DNA of 64,000 nucleotides, from NCBI RefSeq assembly GCF_036226505.1, contig NZ_CP108484.1, forward strand, positions 1,798,001 to 1,862,000, given 5' to 3'. A program made the translations under genes and the position numbers. The notes beneath the pieces are model-generated. The model was not told the origin of the DNA and did not search any database. It saw only the letters and a list, made by a program, of their open reading frames with translations. Source of the DNA: Kitasatospora sp. NBC_01246. GTDB lineage: Bacteria > Actinomycetota > Actinomycetes > Streptomycetales > Streptomycetaceae. Positions 48,569-56,477 of this stretch are shown here, in pieces. The number at the start of each line of letters is the position of its first letter. The stretch's first letter is position 1.

Positions 48569-50772
48569 TGATCCCCGACTTCACCGGAATCGGGCTGGAC
48601 GCGGACGGCCGCTCGGACGTCACCGGCGAGCAGTGGCGCGCCTCCTGGCGGCAGGCGACCGGCAAGGACGTCGACGAGCAGCTCTGGGACACCCCCGAGG
48701 GCATCGGCGTCAAGCCGCTCTACACCGCGGACGACCTGGCGGGCCTGGACTTCCTGGGCACCTACCCCGGCATCGCCCCGTACCTGCGCGGCCCGTACCC
48801 GACGATGTACGTCAACCAGCCGTGGACGGTCCGGCAGTACGCCGGCTTCTCCACCGCCGAGGAGTCCAACGCCTTCTACCGCCGCAACCTGGCGGCCGGT
48901 CAGAAGGGCCTGTCGGTCGCGTTCGACCTGCCGACCCACCGCGGCTACGACAGCGACCACCCGCGGGTCACCGGCGACGTCGGCATGGCCGGCGTGGCGA
49001 TCGACTCCATCTACGACATGCGCCAGCTCTTCGACGGCATCCCGCTGGACAAGATGTCGGTGTCGATGACCATGAACGGCGCGGTACTGCCCGTCCTGGC
49101 GCTGTACATCGTCGCGGCCGAGGAGCAGGGGGTGGCGCCCGAGAAGCTCGCGGGGACCATCCAGAACGACATCCTCAAGGAGTTCATGGTCCGCAACACC
49201 TACATCTACCCGCCGCAGCCGTCGATGCGGATCATCTCGGACATCTTCGCGTACACCTCGCAGAAGATGCCGCGGTACAACTCGATCTCCATCTCCGGCT
49301 ACCACATCCAGGAGGCCGGGGCCACCGCCGACCTGGAGCTGGCCTACACCCTGGCCGACGGCGTGGAGTACCTGCGGGCGGGCCTGGACGTCGGGCTGGA
49401 CGTGGACGCCTTCGCGCCACGCCTGTCGTTCTTCTGGGCGATCGGGATGAACTTCTTCATGGAGGTCGCCAAGCTGCGCGCGGCCCGGCTGCTCTGGGCC
49501 AAGCTGGTCAAGCAGTTCGACCCGAAGAACGCCAAGTCGCTGTCGCTGCGCACCCACTCGCAGACCTCCGGCTGGTCGCTGACCGCGCAGGACGTGTTCA
49601 ACAACGTCACCCGCACCTGCGTCGAGGCGATGGCGGCCACCCAGGGCCACACCCAGTCGCTGCACACCAACGCGCTCGACGAGGCGCTGGCACTGCCGAC
49701 CGACTTCTCCGCCCGGATCGCCCGCAACACCCAGCTGCTGCTCCAGCAGGAGTCCGGCACCTGCCGGTCGATCGACCCGTGGGGCGGCTCCGCGTACGTC
49801 GAGAAGCTGACCCACGACCTGGCCCGCCGCGCCTGGCAGCACATCCAGGAGGTGGAGGCGGCCGGCGGCATGGCCAAGGCCATCGACGCGGGCATCCCCA
49901 AGCTGCGCGTGGAGGAGGCCGCCGCCCGCACCCAGGCCCGGATCGACTCCGGCCGCCAGCCGGTGATCGGCGTCAACAAGTACCGGGTGGACAGCGACGA
50001 GCAGATCGACGTGCTCAAGGTCGACAACTCCTCGGTGCGCACCCGCCAGATCGAGAAGCTGCGCCGGCTGCGCGAGGAGCGCGACGAGGCCGTCACCCAG
50101 GCCGCCCTGCACGCGCTCACCCGGGCCGCCGAGGCCGGTCCGCAGCGCGGCGGCGGCCTGGACGGCAACCTGCTCGCGCTGGCCGTGGACGCGGCCCGCG
50201 CCAAGGCCACCGTCGGCGAGATCTCGGACGCCCTGGAGAAGGTGTACGGCCGGCACTCGGGCCAGATCCGTACCATTTCTGGTGTGTACCGAGACGAAGC
50301 CGGGCCGTCGGCCCCCCTCCAGCGCACCCGTGACCTGGTCGAGCGGTTCGAGCGGGCCGAGGGCCGGCGTCCGCGCATCCTGGTCGCCAAGATGGGCCAG
50401 GACGGCCACGACCGCGGCCAGAAGGTGATCGCCACCGCCTTCGCCGACCTCGGCTTCACGGTCGACGTCGGTCCGCTGTTCCAGACCCCGGCGGAGGTCG
50501 CCCGCCAGGCCGTCGAGGCGGACGTGCACATCGTCGGCGTCTCCTCGCTGGCCGCCGGCCACCTCACCCTGGTGCCTGCGCTGCGCGCCGAACTCGCCGA
50601 GGCCGGCCGGGAGGACATCACCATCGTGGTCGGCGGGGTCATCCCCCCGGGCGACTTCGAGGCGCTCTACGAGGCCGGGGCGGCCGCCGTCTTCCCGCCC
50701 GGCACGGTGATCCCGGAGGCCGCCTTCGACCTGCTGAAGTCGCTCGCCGCCGACCTCGGCCACGAGTTGTGA
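48568..50772 (+). CDS. mutB: methylmalonyl-CoA mutase large (catalytic) subunit
   Basis: A protein of 734 residues. The substrate barrel includes [20 protein letters not shown] and [20 protein letters not shown]. The B12 domain has [13 protein letters not shown], in which the motif His ligates cobalt. The enzyme interconverts methylmalonyl-CoA and succinyl-CoA, linking odd-chain fatty acid and branched amino acid breakdown with supply of polyketide extender units. It is translationally coupled to mutA and followed by meaB after 11 bp. Confidence 0.96.
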   Translation: MIPDFTGIGLDADGRSDVTGEQWRASWRQATGKDVDEQLWDTPEGIGVKPLYTADDLAGLDFLGTYPGIAPYLRGPYPTMYVNQPWTVRQYAGFSTAEESNAFYRRNLAAGQKGLSVAFDLPTHRGYDSDHPRVTGDVGMAGVAIDSIYDMRQLFDGIPLDKMSVSMTMNGAVLPVLALYIVAAEEQGVAPEKLAGTIQNDILKEFMVRNTYIYPPQPSMRIISDIFAYTSQKMPRYNSISISGYHIQEAGATADLELAYTLADGVEYLRAGLDVGLDVDAFAPRLSFFWAIGMNFFMEVAKLRAARLLWAKLVKQFDPKNAKSLSLRTHSQTSGWSLTAQDVFNNVTRTCVEAMAATQGHTQSLHTNALDEALALPTDFSARIARNTQLLLQQESGTCRSIDPWGGSAYVEKLTHDLARRAWQHIQEVEAAGGMAKAIDAGIPKLRVEEAAARTQARIDSGRQPVIGVNKYRVDSDEQIDVLKVDNSSVRTRQIEKLRRLREERDEAVTQAALHALTRAAEAGPQRGGGLDGNLLALAVDAARAKATVGEISDALEKVYGRHSGQIRTISGVYRDEAGPSAPLQRTRDLVERFERAEGRRPRILVAKMGQDGHDRGQKVIATAFADLGFTVDVGPLFQTPAEVARQAVEADVHIVGVSSLAAGHLTLVPALRAELAEAGREDITIVVGGVIPPGDFEALYEAGAAAVFPPGTVIPEAAFDLLKSLAADLGHEL

Positions 50773-50783
50773 GCCGCTGAACG

Positions 50784-51773
50784 ATGGCGCCCCGGACGAT
50801 CGACCTCGACCAGTACGCCCAGGGGGTGCGGGAGGGCTCGCGCGCGTTCATCGCGCGGGCCATCACCCTCGTGGAGTCCACCCGGCCCGACCACCGCGCG
50901 CTGGCGCAGCAGTTGCTCACCCGGCTGCTGCCGCACGCGGGCGGCGCGGTCCGGGTGGGCATCACCGGCGTCCCCGGTGTCGGCAAGTCGACCTTCATCG
51001 ACGCCTTCGGCACCCGGCTCACCGCCCTCGGACACAAGGTCGCGGTGCTCGCCGTCGACCCGACGTCCAGCCGGACCGGCGGCTCGATCCTGGGTGACAA
51101 GACCCGGATGGAGCGGCTCGCGGTCGACCCCGCGGCGTTCGTCCGCCCCTCCCCCACCTCCGGCACGCTGGGCGGGGTGGCCCGGGCCACCCGGGAGTCG
51201 ATGGTGGTGATGGAGGCCGCCGGCTACGACGTGGTCCTCATCGAGACGGTCGGCGTCGGGCAGTCGGAGACCGCGGTCGCGGGCATGGTGGACTCCTTCC
51301 TGCTGCTCTCGCTGGCCCGCACCGGGGACCAGCTCCAGGGCATCAAGAAGGGCGTGCTGGAGCTCGCCGACGTGATCGCCGTCAACAAGGCGGACGGGCC
51401 GCACGAGACCGACGCCAAGGCCGCCGCGCGCGAACTCGCCGGCGCGCTGCGGCTGTTGCAGGCCCCGGACGCGCCGTGGACGCCGCCGGTGCTCACCTGC
51501 AGCGGCCGCGACGGCACCGGGCTGGACACCCTGTGGGAGCGGTTGCAGCAGCACCGCAAGGTCCTCGACGCGACCGGCGCGCTGGAGGCCAAGCGCCGCG
51601 ACCAGCAGGTGGAGTGGACCTGGGCGATGGTGCACGACCAGCTCTACGCCCAGCTCCACGAACACCCCGAGGTCCGCCGCCTGGCCCCCGCCCTGGAACG
51701 CGAGGTCCGCGAGGGCACCCTCCCGGCGAGCCTGGCGGCGCAGCGCCTCCTGGACGCCTTCCGCACCCCCTGA
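50784..51773 (+). CDS. meaB: methylmalonyl-CoA mutase-associated GTPase MeaB
   Basis: A protein of 329 residues of the G3E family. It has Walker A GITGVPGVGKST (about 55-66), VDPTSSRTGGSILGDKTRME (switch region), ETVGVGQSE, the base-recognition motif NKAD and a C-terminal dimerisation arm. MeaB guards cobalamin loading and reactivation of the mutase. It completes the mutA-mutB-meaB unit. A strong terminator hairpin follows at once and is duplicated 2.63 kb further on. Confidence 0.94.
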   Translation: MAPRTIDLDQYAQGVREGSRAFIARAITLVESTRPDHRALAQQLLTRLLPHAGGAVRVGITGVPGVGKSTFIDAFGTRLTALGHKVAVLAVDPTSSRTGGSILGDKTRMERLAVDPAAFVRPSPTSGTLGGVARATRESMVVMEAAGYDVVLIETVGVGQSETAVAGMVDSFLLLSLARTGDQLQGIKKGVLELADVIAVNKADGPHETDAKAAARELAGALRLLQAPDAPWTPPVLTCSGRDGTGLDTLWERLQQHRKVLDATGALEAKRRDQQVEWTWAMVHDQLYAQLHEHPEVRRLAPALEREVREGTLPASLAAQRLLDAFRTP

Positions 51774-51775
51774 CC

Positions 51776-51844
51776 AACGGCCGACGGCCCCGGACCGCAC
51801 GCGGTCCGGGGCCGTCGCACTACCGCCCGCGCCGGGTCAGGCCG
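51776..51844. repeat. 69-bp direct repeat, copy A, containing a terminator
   Basis: Sixty-nine bases identical, except for one position (51827 C versus 54457 A), to 54406-54474. It starts two bases after the meaB stop and contains a 17-bp perfect stem (51782-51798 with 51801-51817), a strong terminator. Copy B includes the last codons of sodF; copy A does not lie at such a gene, so copy A looks like the extra copy made by insertion of the cassette between them. Confidence 0.93.
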
Positions 51845-51991
51845 ACCGGCTCCGCGTCGACACTCGGGCCACCGCCGCGCCCGCCCTCACTGGTCAGCGG
51901 TCCCACCCCACGCCGAACCCGGCCGTCACAACGGCGGAGAAGAAGAACCACCACACCAGGCGTGCGACGGTCGACCTGTCGAGGCCCGCCA

Positions 51992-52483
51992 CTACGCCGC
52001 CTCGGGCAGCGCGCGAAGGCCGTACGCCGTGCCCCACCCGCGGGTGGGGCACGGCGATTCACGACTCTCCAGGAACTCGAACCAGACCACCTTGCCCGCG
52101 CCCACCGGCTGCCACCCCCAGGCGTGCGCCAACGCCTCCACCAACAACAGTCCGCGCCCACCGCACGATTCGGCGTCACGCTCCTGTCGCGGGAGCACCA
52201 CGGACCCATCGGCGACCTCCACCCGCAACCGTCCGGCACGACGCCGGACGGTCACCACGCAGCGCTCCGCGGTGTGCACCAGCGCGTTCGCGATCACCTC
52301 GCTCGCACAGAGTTCCACGTCCTGGAGCGCATCGGGTGGGAGCGGCACGCCCCAGTCACGCACGATCGCCATCACCATCCGCCGCGCCGCCGGTACCGCC
52401 TCCACCCCCGGCGGTACACCCCACTCCAACGGAACCGGAAACCGCGCGGTGCCGAGCGGACTGACGATCATGTTCCACCCCAT
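51992..52483 (-). CDS. HATPase-domain anti-sigma-like protein
   Basis: A protein of 163 residues starting at an ATG after GGAGGAG. It has a single HATPase_c_2 domain with LCASEVIANALVHTAER (N box), VADGSVVLP and CGGRGLLLVEALAHAWGW (G motifs), so it should bind ATP. Such short proteins are often encoded beside XRE regulators in Streptomyces (the whiJ/abaA-type loci) and act as anti-sigma or partner proteins. It is divergent from the ABM-XRE pair and lies in the cassette bracketed by 69-bp repeats. Third-position GC is lower than in neighbouring genes. Confidence 0.85.
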   Translation of the reverse strand: MGWNMIVSPLGTARFPVPLEWGVPPGVEAVPAARRMVMAIVRDWGVPLPPDALQDVELCASEVIANALVHTAERCVVTVRRRAGRLRVEVADGSVVLPRQERDAESCGGRGLLLVEALAHAWGWQPVGAGKVVWFEFLESRESPCPTRGWGTAYGLRALPEAA

Positions 52484-52629
52484 TGCTCCTCCATCGCTCC
52501 GGGTGGATCGGAGCGCCTACGGCCCTCCGATCCACCCACGGGGTAGTGGCCACCGGTGGACGGCGGCGAAAGGAACTCCACCAGTCGCACTCAGCGACCG
52601 ACACGCGACCCAAAGTAGTCGCAGGGAAT

Positions 52630-52684
52630 CTGCGAGTCAAGAAGCTCTGCTACTCGCAGTCCTTCACCGAGTCGTGCGAGACTC
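52630..52684 (+). promoter_or_regulatory. iterated TGCGAG sites between the HATPase and ABM genes
   Basis: CTGCGAGT (52630-52637) and ACTCGCAG (52652-52659) form a perfect inverted pair, and TGCGAG recurs at 52675-52680 inside GAGTC-N6-GACTC (52669-52684). The three TGCGAG/CTCGCA cores are spaced exactly 22 bp, two helical turns. This is a good candidate operator for the XRE regulator encoded downstream. Confidence 0.65.
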
Positions 52685-52708
52685 AGCCGATACAGGAAGG
52701 GGAGTTCC

Positions 52709-53035
52709 ATGGGATTCGGTCTTGTTGTGCGCTTCGTCGCTCGCGACGCGGCGGCGGCCCAGGCCTTCGACGAGCTGGCGGGGGAGGCGCTCGAAGGGAT
52801 TCGTTCCGAGGAGCCCGGCACCCTCGTCTACGTCAACCACGCGGTGCCGGAGGAACCACACATTCGAGTCTTCTACGAGCTGTACGCCGACCGCGAAGCG
52901 TTCGAGGCGCATGAACGCCAACCGCACGTCCGCCGGTTCCTGGCAGAGCGTGGCCAGTACCTCGAATCGTTCGAGGTCACGTTCCTGGACGAGATCGCCG
53001 GCAAGGGCTCGTCCGGCGACCCGGCCGCCCGGTGA
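52709..53035 (+). CDS. ABM-domain protein of the XRE cassette
   Basis: A protein of 108 residues with the ABM alpha/beta-barrel pattern: GLVVRFVARDAAAAQAFDEL, GTLVYVNHAVPEEPHIRVFY and FEAHERQPHVRRFL. Many ABM proteins are small monooxygenases or regulators of unknown substrate. An AGGAAGGGGAG site precedes the ATG. The stop overlaps the GTG start of the XRE gene (GTGA at 53032-53035), so the two are coupled. This ABM gene occupies the place that a DUF397 gene often has in such modules. Confidence 0.8.
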   Translation: MGFGLVVRFVARDAAAAQAFDELAGEALEGIRSEEPGTLVYVNHAVPEEPHIRVFYELYADREAFEAHERQPHVRRFLAERGQYLESFEVTFLDEIAGKGSSGDPAAR

Positions 53036-54270
53036 GCCCTGAGGAGTGGCGGGCCTTCGGCGCCCGGGTCGCCCAGCTCCGTAAGAGTCGCGGACTGAAG
53101 CAGGAACAACTCGCCGCTGCCATCAGCCGAACCGCCAGCTGGGTGTCGCAGGTCGAGCGGGGTGTTCAGCCGGTAGTCCGCCTCGACGTACTCCAGCTGC
53201 TGGCGAACGGCCTCGGCGTGTCCGTTCAGGCGCTGCGGCCCGAGGCACCCTCGCCCGCTGCACCCGCGCTCTCGACCGGGGACCGGTCCAACGACCTTGA
53301 CCTGGTGCGGCTGTCACTCTCGGGTCATCCAGCTCTCGATCTGCTGCTCGGTGAGAGCGTCCTGCCGGAAGATCCCGACCTCGACGAGCTCACCGTCGTC
53401 GTTCAGGACCTCTGGGACTTGACGCACAGTGCGCGATTCGCCGAGTTGAGCACCGCCATCGCCGATGCCCTGCCACGACTGGAAAGGGCATCACGGACCG
53501 CGGCCCCGGCAGCACGCCCAGCGGTCCACATCCTCCTCAGCCAGGCCTACCAGGCTGTCGCAGCCGCGTTCGTCCGCCAGGACGAAGTCGATGCGGCATG
53601 GGTGGCAGCCGATCGAGCCGTCCAAGCGGCCGAGAAGTCCGGGCAGCCCCTGCACGTGTTCGCCGGCATCTATCGGCTGGCCCACGCGTTCGTCCGGCTA
53701 CAGCGACTGGACCAGGCAGAACACGCAGCCGGAGGTGCGGTGGCCGCCCTGCGGTCATACGTCTCGACAACCGACCCGCCGCCGGAGGCGCTCTCCGTAC
53801 TCGGCGCTCTCCACCTGGTTCTCGCGCTGGCCGCGGCTCGCGCCGGCCAACGCGACCGGGCACGAAACGAACTCGACAACGCCCGCGCGGTCGCGGCTCG
53901 ACTCGGCGAGGACCGCAACGACTTCCATCTGGAGTTCGGCCCCACCAATATCGAGATCCAGGCCGTCTCGACGGCCGTCGACCTCGGCGACGCGGGCGAG
54001 GCCCTGGACCTGGGCCACCGCATCGACGCCGGGCGACTATCGCCCGAGCGGAGGTCCAGGCTCCTGATCGACCTCGGAAGGGCGCACGCGCAGAGGCGCC
54101 ACCTCGGTGAGGCCCTCGACTGCCTGCTGCGCGCCGAGGAGCTGGCCCCGGAGAACGTCCGGGCCCACGTGGCGGCACGGGAGACCATCCGTGAACTCAT
54201 CCTCGTCGCAGGCCGAAGCGCACCACCGGAGCTGGTGAAGCTCGCCAAACGCACGAACGCGGCGGGGTGA
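53032..54270 (+). CDS. XRE-family regulator with TPR-like C-terminal domain
   Basis: A protein of 412 residues. The helix-turn-helix (about 5-65) has RVAQLRKSRGLKQEQLAAAI, RTASWVSQVERGVQPV and DVLQLLANGLGVSVQAL. The rest (about 90-410) is alpha-helical with TPR-like pairs such as EVDAAWVAADRAVQAAEKSG-type repeats and GEALDCLLRAEEL. This is the layout of Streptomyces regulators linked with HATPase proteins and of peptide- or signal-responsive regulators. It is coupled to the ABM gene. Codons such as tat, cta, and more A/T-ending codons are frequent, unlike the flanking core genes, which suggests transfer. Confidence 0.86.
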   Translation: MSPEEWRAFGARVAQLRKSRGLKQEQLAAAISRTASWVSQVERGVQPVVRLDVLQLLANGLGVSVQALRPEAPSPAAPALSTGDRSNDLDLVRLSLSGHPALDLLLGESVLPEDPDLDELTVVVQDLWDLTHSARFAELSTAIADALPRLERASRTAAPAARPAVHILLSQAYQAVAAAFVRQDEVDAAWVAADRAVQAAEKSGQPLHVFAGIYRLAHAFVRLQRLDQAEHAAGGAVAALRSYVSTTDPPPEALSVLGALHLVLALAAARAGQRDRARNELDNARAVAARLGEDRNDFHLEFGPTNIEIQAVSTAVDLGDAGEALDLGHRIDAGRLSPERRSRLLIDLGRAHAQRRHLGEALDCLLRAEELAPENVRAHVAARETIRELILVAGRSAPPELVKLAKRTNAAG

Positions 54271-54271
54271 C

Positions 54272-54406
54272 GGGATCACGGGCCGTCGCGGGCTGGCCAT
54301 CGAGGTCGAGGATCCGGTCCGGCGGCTGCCGGCGGACGCGCACTCGACGGGTGATCCGAGCCGGCTGACCGTCGCCTCCCGCATCGCGGACGGCGCCCGC
54401 AGATGA
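54272..54406 (+). pseudogene. gene fragment ending at the 69-bp repeat
   Basis: A coding-like frame with GC-rich third positions follows the XRE stop and ends at a TGA (54404-54406) whose last base is the first base of repeat copy B. It contains GRRGLAIEVEDPVRRLPADA and RLTVASRIADGARR but no start codon or ribosome-binding site. It looks like the tail of a gene cut by the insertion event. The family is not recognised. Confidence 0.4.
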
Positions 54407-54474
54407 ACGGCCGACGGCCCCGGACCGCACGCGGTCCGGGGCCGTCGCACTACCGCACGCGCCGGGTCAGGCCG
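54406..54474. repeat. 69-bp direct repeat, copy B, at the sodF end
   Basis: The partner of 51776-51844, with one mismatch. Its hairpin (54412-54428 with 54431-54447) terminates sodF on the minus strand, and its last eight bases (54467-54474) are the sodF stop codon and preceding bases. The two copies start 2630 bp apart and enclose the HATPase-ABM-XRE cassette. Confidence 0.93.
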
Positions 54475-55069
54475 CGGTGGCCGCCGCGAAGCGGGTCGAG
54501 ACGTCCTGCCAGTTGACGACGTCCCAGAGCTTGGTGACGTAGTCCGGGCGGACGTTGCGGTACTGCAGGTAGTACGCGTGCTCCCAGGCGTCGAAGGCCA
54601 GCAGCGGGGTGGTGCCCTGGCCGACGTTGCCGTGGTGGTCGTAGACCTGCTCGACGATCAGGCGCTTGCCGAGCGGTTCCCAGGAGAGGATGCCCCAACC
54701 GGAGCCCTGGACGCCGGTGGTGGCGGTGGTGAGCTGCTTCTTGAAGGCCTCGAAGCCGCCGAAGTGCTCGGTGATGGCGTCGGCCAGCGCGCCCTCGGGG
54801 CGGTCGCCGCCCTCCGGGGAGAGGTTCTCCCAGAACAGCGAGTGCAGCACGTGGCCGGAGAGGTGGAAGGCGAAGGTCTTCTGCAGGCCGACGAGACCGC
54901 CGAACTGCTCCTTGTCGCGCGCCTCGGCGAGCTGCTCCAGGGTGTCGTTGGCGCCCTTGACGTACGCCGCGTGGTGCTTCGAGTGGTGCAGCTCCAGGAT
55001 CTCGGCGGACATCGCCCGCTCCAGCGCGGAGTAGTCGTACGGCAGGTCGGGAAGCGAGTAGGTGCTCAT
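54467..55069 (-). CDS. sodF: Fe/Mn-type superoxide dismutase
   Basis: A protein of 200 residues. Metal ligands are His28 (ELHHSKHH), His76 (GHVLHSLFW), Asp160 and His164 ([12 protein letters not shown]). The second-sphere residue in YDHHGN and overall similarity match the Streptomyces iron superoxide dismutase. It acts in the cytoplasm on superoxide. In S. coelicolor sodF is repressed by nickel through Nur, and a Nur-box-like sequence lies about 60 bp upstream here. The stop codon is within the 69-bp repeat that brackets the inserted cassette. Confidence 0.93.
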   Translation of the reverse strand: MSTYSLPDLPYDYSALERAMSAEILELHHSKHHAAYVKGANDTLEQLAEARDKEQFGGLVGLQKTFAFHLSGHVLHSLFWENLSPEGGDRPEGALADAITEHFGGFEAFKKQLTTATTGVQGSGWGILSWEPLGKRLIVEQVYDHHGNVGQGTTPLLAFDAWEHAYYLQYRNVRPDYVTKLWDVVNWQDVSTRFAAATAA

Positions 55070-55126
55070 CAGGAGGCGGGCCCTTTCAGCGAGTTCAGCG
55101 GTGGTGATCGTGCCGGGACCACACTA

Positions 55127-55143
55127 TTGCGTATTGGTTGCAG
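55127..55143 (-). promoter_or_regulatory. Nur-box-like site upstream of sodF
   Basis: TTGCGT-ATTGG-TTGCAG (6-5-6 layout) fits the Nur consensus tTGCaa-N5-ttGCAA well in the right half and partly in the left. It lies 58-74 bp upstream of the sodF ATG, in the promoter region, as expected for nickel-dependent repression by Nur. It is a sequence match only. Confidence 0.55.
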
Positions 55144-55230
55144 GAACGAAGGGTGGGCTCCTGCATATTCCCCGTGTCTCGTCATGCACAATGGACGCTC
55201 AGATGTAATGAGCGGCAAGGGTGAGTGACC

Positions 55231-56298
55231 ATGACCGGATCGCCGGTGGTGCTGGGGATCGAGTCGTCCTGCGACGAGACCGGTGCCGGCCTCGTCCAGG
55301 ACGGGCGACTGCTCGGTCAGGCGGTGGCGTCCAGCATGGACGAGCACGCCCGCTTCGGCGGCGTGGTGCCCGAGATCGCCGCCCGCGCGCACGTGCACGC
55401 GATGGCGCCGGTGGTCCGCGAGGCGCTCGACCGGGCCGGGCTCACCCTCGCCGACGTCGGCGCCGTCGCCGTGACGGCCGGCCCCGGGCTCTCCGGCGCG
55501 CTCCAGGTCGGCGTGGCCGCCGCCAAGGGGTACGCCTTCTCGCTCGGCGTCCCGCTCTACGGGGTCCACCACCTGGCCGGGCACGTCGCCGCCGCGACAC
55601 TGGACGGCGGGCCGCTGCCGAACCCCTGTGTGGTGCTGATCGTCTCCGGCGGCCACACCTCCCTGCTGCTGGTCCGCGACCTCGCCCGGGACCGGATCGT
55701 CCACCTCGGCGACACGCTGGACGACGCGGCCGGCGAGTGCTTCGACAAGGTCGCCCGGATCCTCGGCCTGCCCTACCCCGGCGGCCCCGCCGTCGACCGC
55801 GCCGCCCGCGACGGCGACCCGCGCGCCGTCCGGCTGCCGCGCCCGCTCACCGGGCCGCATGACGATCCGTACGCGTTCTCCTTCTCCGGCCTCAAGACCG
55901 CCGCCGCCCGCTGGGTCGAGGCGCGGCGCGCCACCGGCGGCGAGCCGAACGTCCCCGACGCGGCCGCCGCGCTCCAGGAGGCGATCGCCGACGTGCTGAC
56001 CCGCAAGGCCGTCCGCGCCTGCACCGACCACGGCATCACCACCCTGGTGGTGGTCGGCGGCGTCGCGGCCAACTCCCGCGTCCGGGAGCTGGCCGAGCGG
56101 CGCTGCGCCTCGGCCGGGATCACCCTGCGGGTGCCGCCGCTGCGGCTGTGCACCGACAACGGCGCGATGGTCGCCGCCATCGGCGACCTGCTGGTGCGGG
56201 CGGGCGCCGAGCCGGCGCCGGCCGACCTCTCGATCGACCCGTCCGCCCCGCTGGAGTTCGCGGCGCTCACCCCGCTCGCCGCGCCCCGGGCCGCCTGA
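55231..56298 (+). CDS. tsaD: tRNA N6-adenosine threonylcarbamoyltransferase
   Basis: A protein of about 355 residues; a GTG at 55225 is an alternative start two codons earlier. TsaD motifs are [12 protein letters not shown] (about 9-20), [24 protein letters not shown] with metal-binding histidines, [12 protein letters not shown] and [16 protein letters not shown]. With TsaB and TsaE it forms t6A at position 37 of ANN-reading tRNAs. Its usual partners tsaB, rimI and tsaE are not adjacent; the gene stands alone beside sodF, so it may be a relocated or second copy. Confidence 0.92.
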   Translation: MTGSPVVLGIESSCDETGAGLVQDGRLLGQAVASSMDEHARFGGVVPEIAARAHVHAMAPVVREALDRAGLTLADVGAVAVTAGPGLSGALQVGVAAAKGYAFSLGVPLYGVHHLAGHVAAATLDGGPLPNPCVVLIVSGGHTSLLLVRDLARDRIVHLGDTLDDAAGECFDKVARILGLPYPGGPAVDRAARDGDPRAVRLPRPLTGPHDDPYAFSFSGLKTAAARWVEARRATGGEPNVPDAAAALQEAIADVLTRKAVRACTDHGITTLVVVGGVAANSRVRELAERRCASAGITLRVPPLRLCTDNGAMVAAIGDLLVRAGAEPAPADLSIDPSAPLEFAALTPLAAPRAA

Positions 56299-56395
56299 CC
56301 CGCTCCCTCCGCGCCGCCCCTGCCCCGACCGCCTCCTGACAACGTTTCGGTTGCGGCGGGGGGCAATCCGATCCGGGGTCTTCCCGCCGCCGTGC

Positions 56396-56417
56396 GACAT
56401 GTGCCATTTTACATGTC
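56396..56417 (+). promoter_or_regulatory. inverted repeat upstream of the collagenase gene
   Basis: GACATGT and ACATGTC are perfect seven-base arms separated by eight bases, 60 bp before the collagenase start. The spacer GCCATTTT is AT-rich for this genome. It could be an operator or a leader hairpin; no regulator is known for it. Confidence 0.5.
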
Positions 56418-56477
56418 ACACATCGGCGGTCGCGTCCCCAACAACGCGGCCACGAACGGCCCCGGAGGCCCCCACAG

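Noticed and set aside
51776..54474. A transposon or integrated plasmid
   Set aside because: The repeats are direct, not terminal inverted, and no transposase, integrase or tRNA attachment site is present between them.
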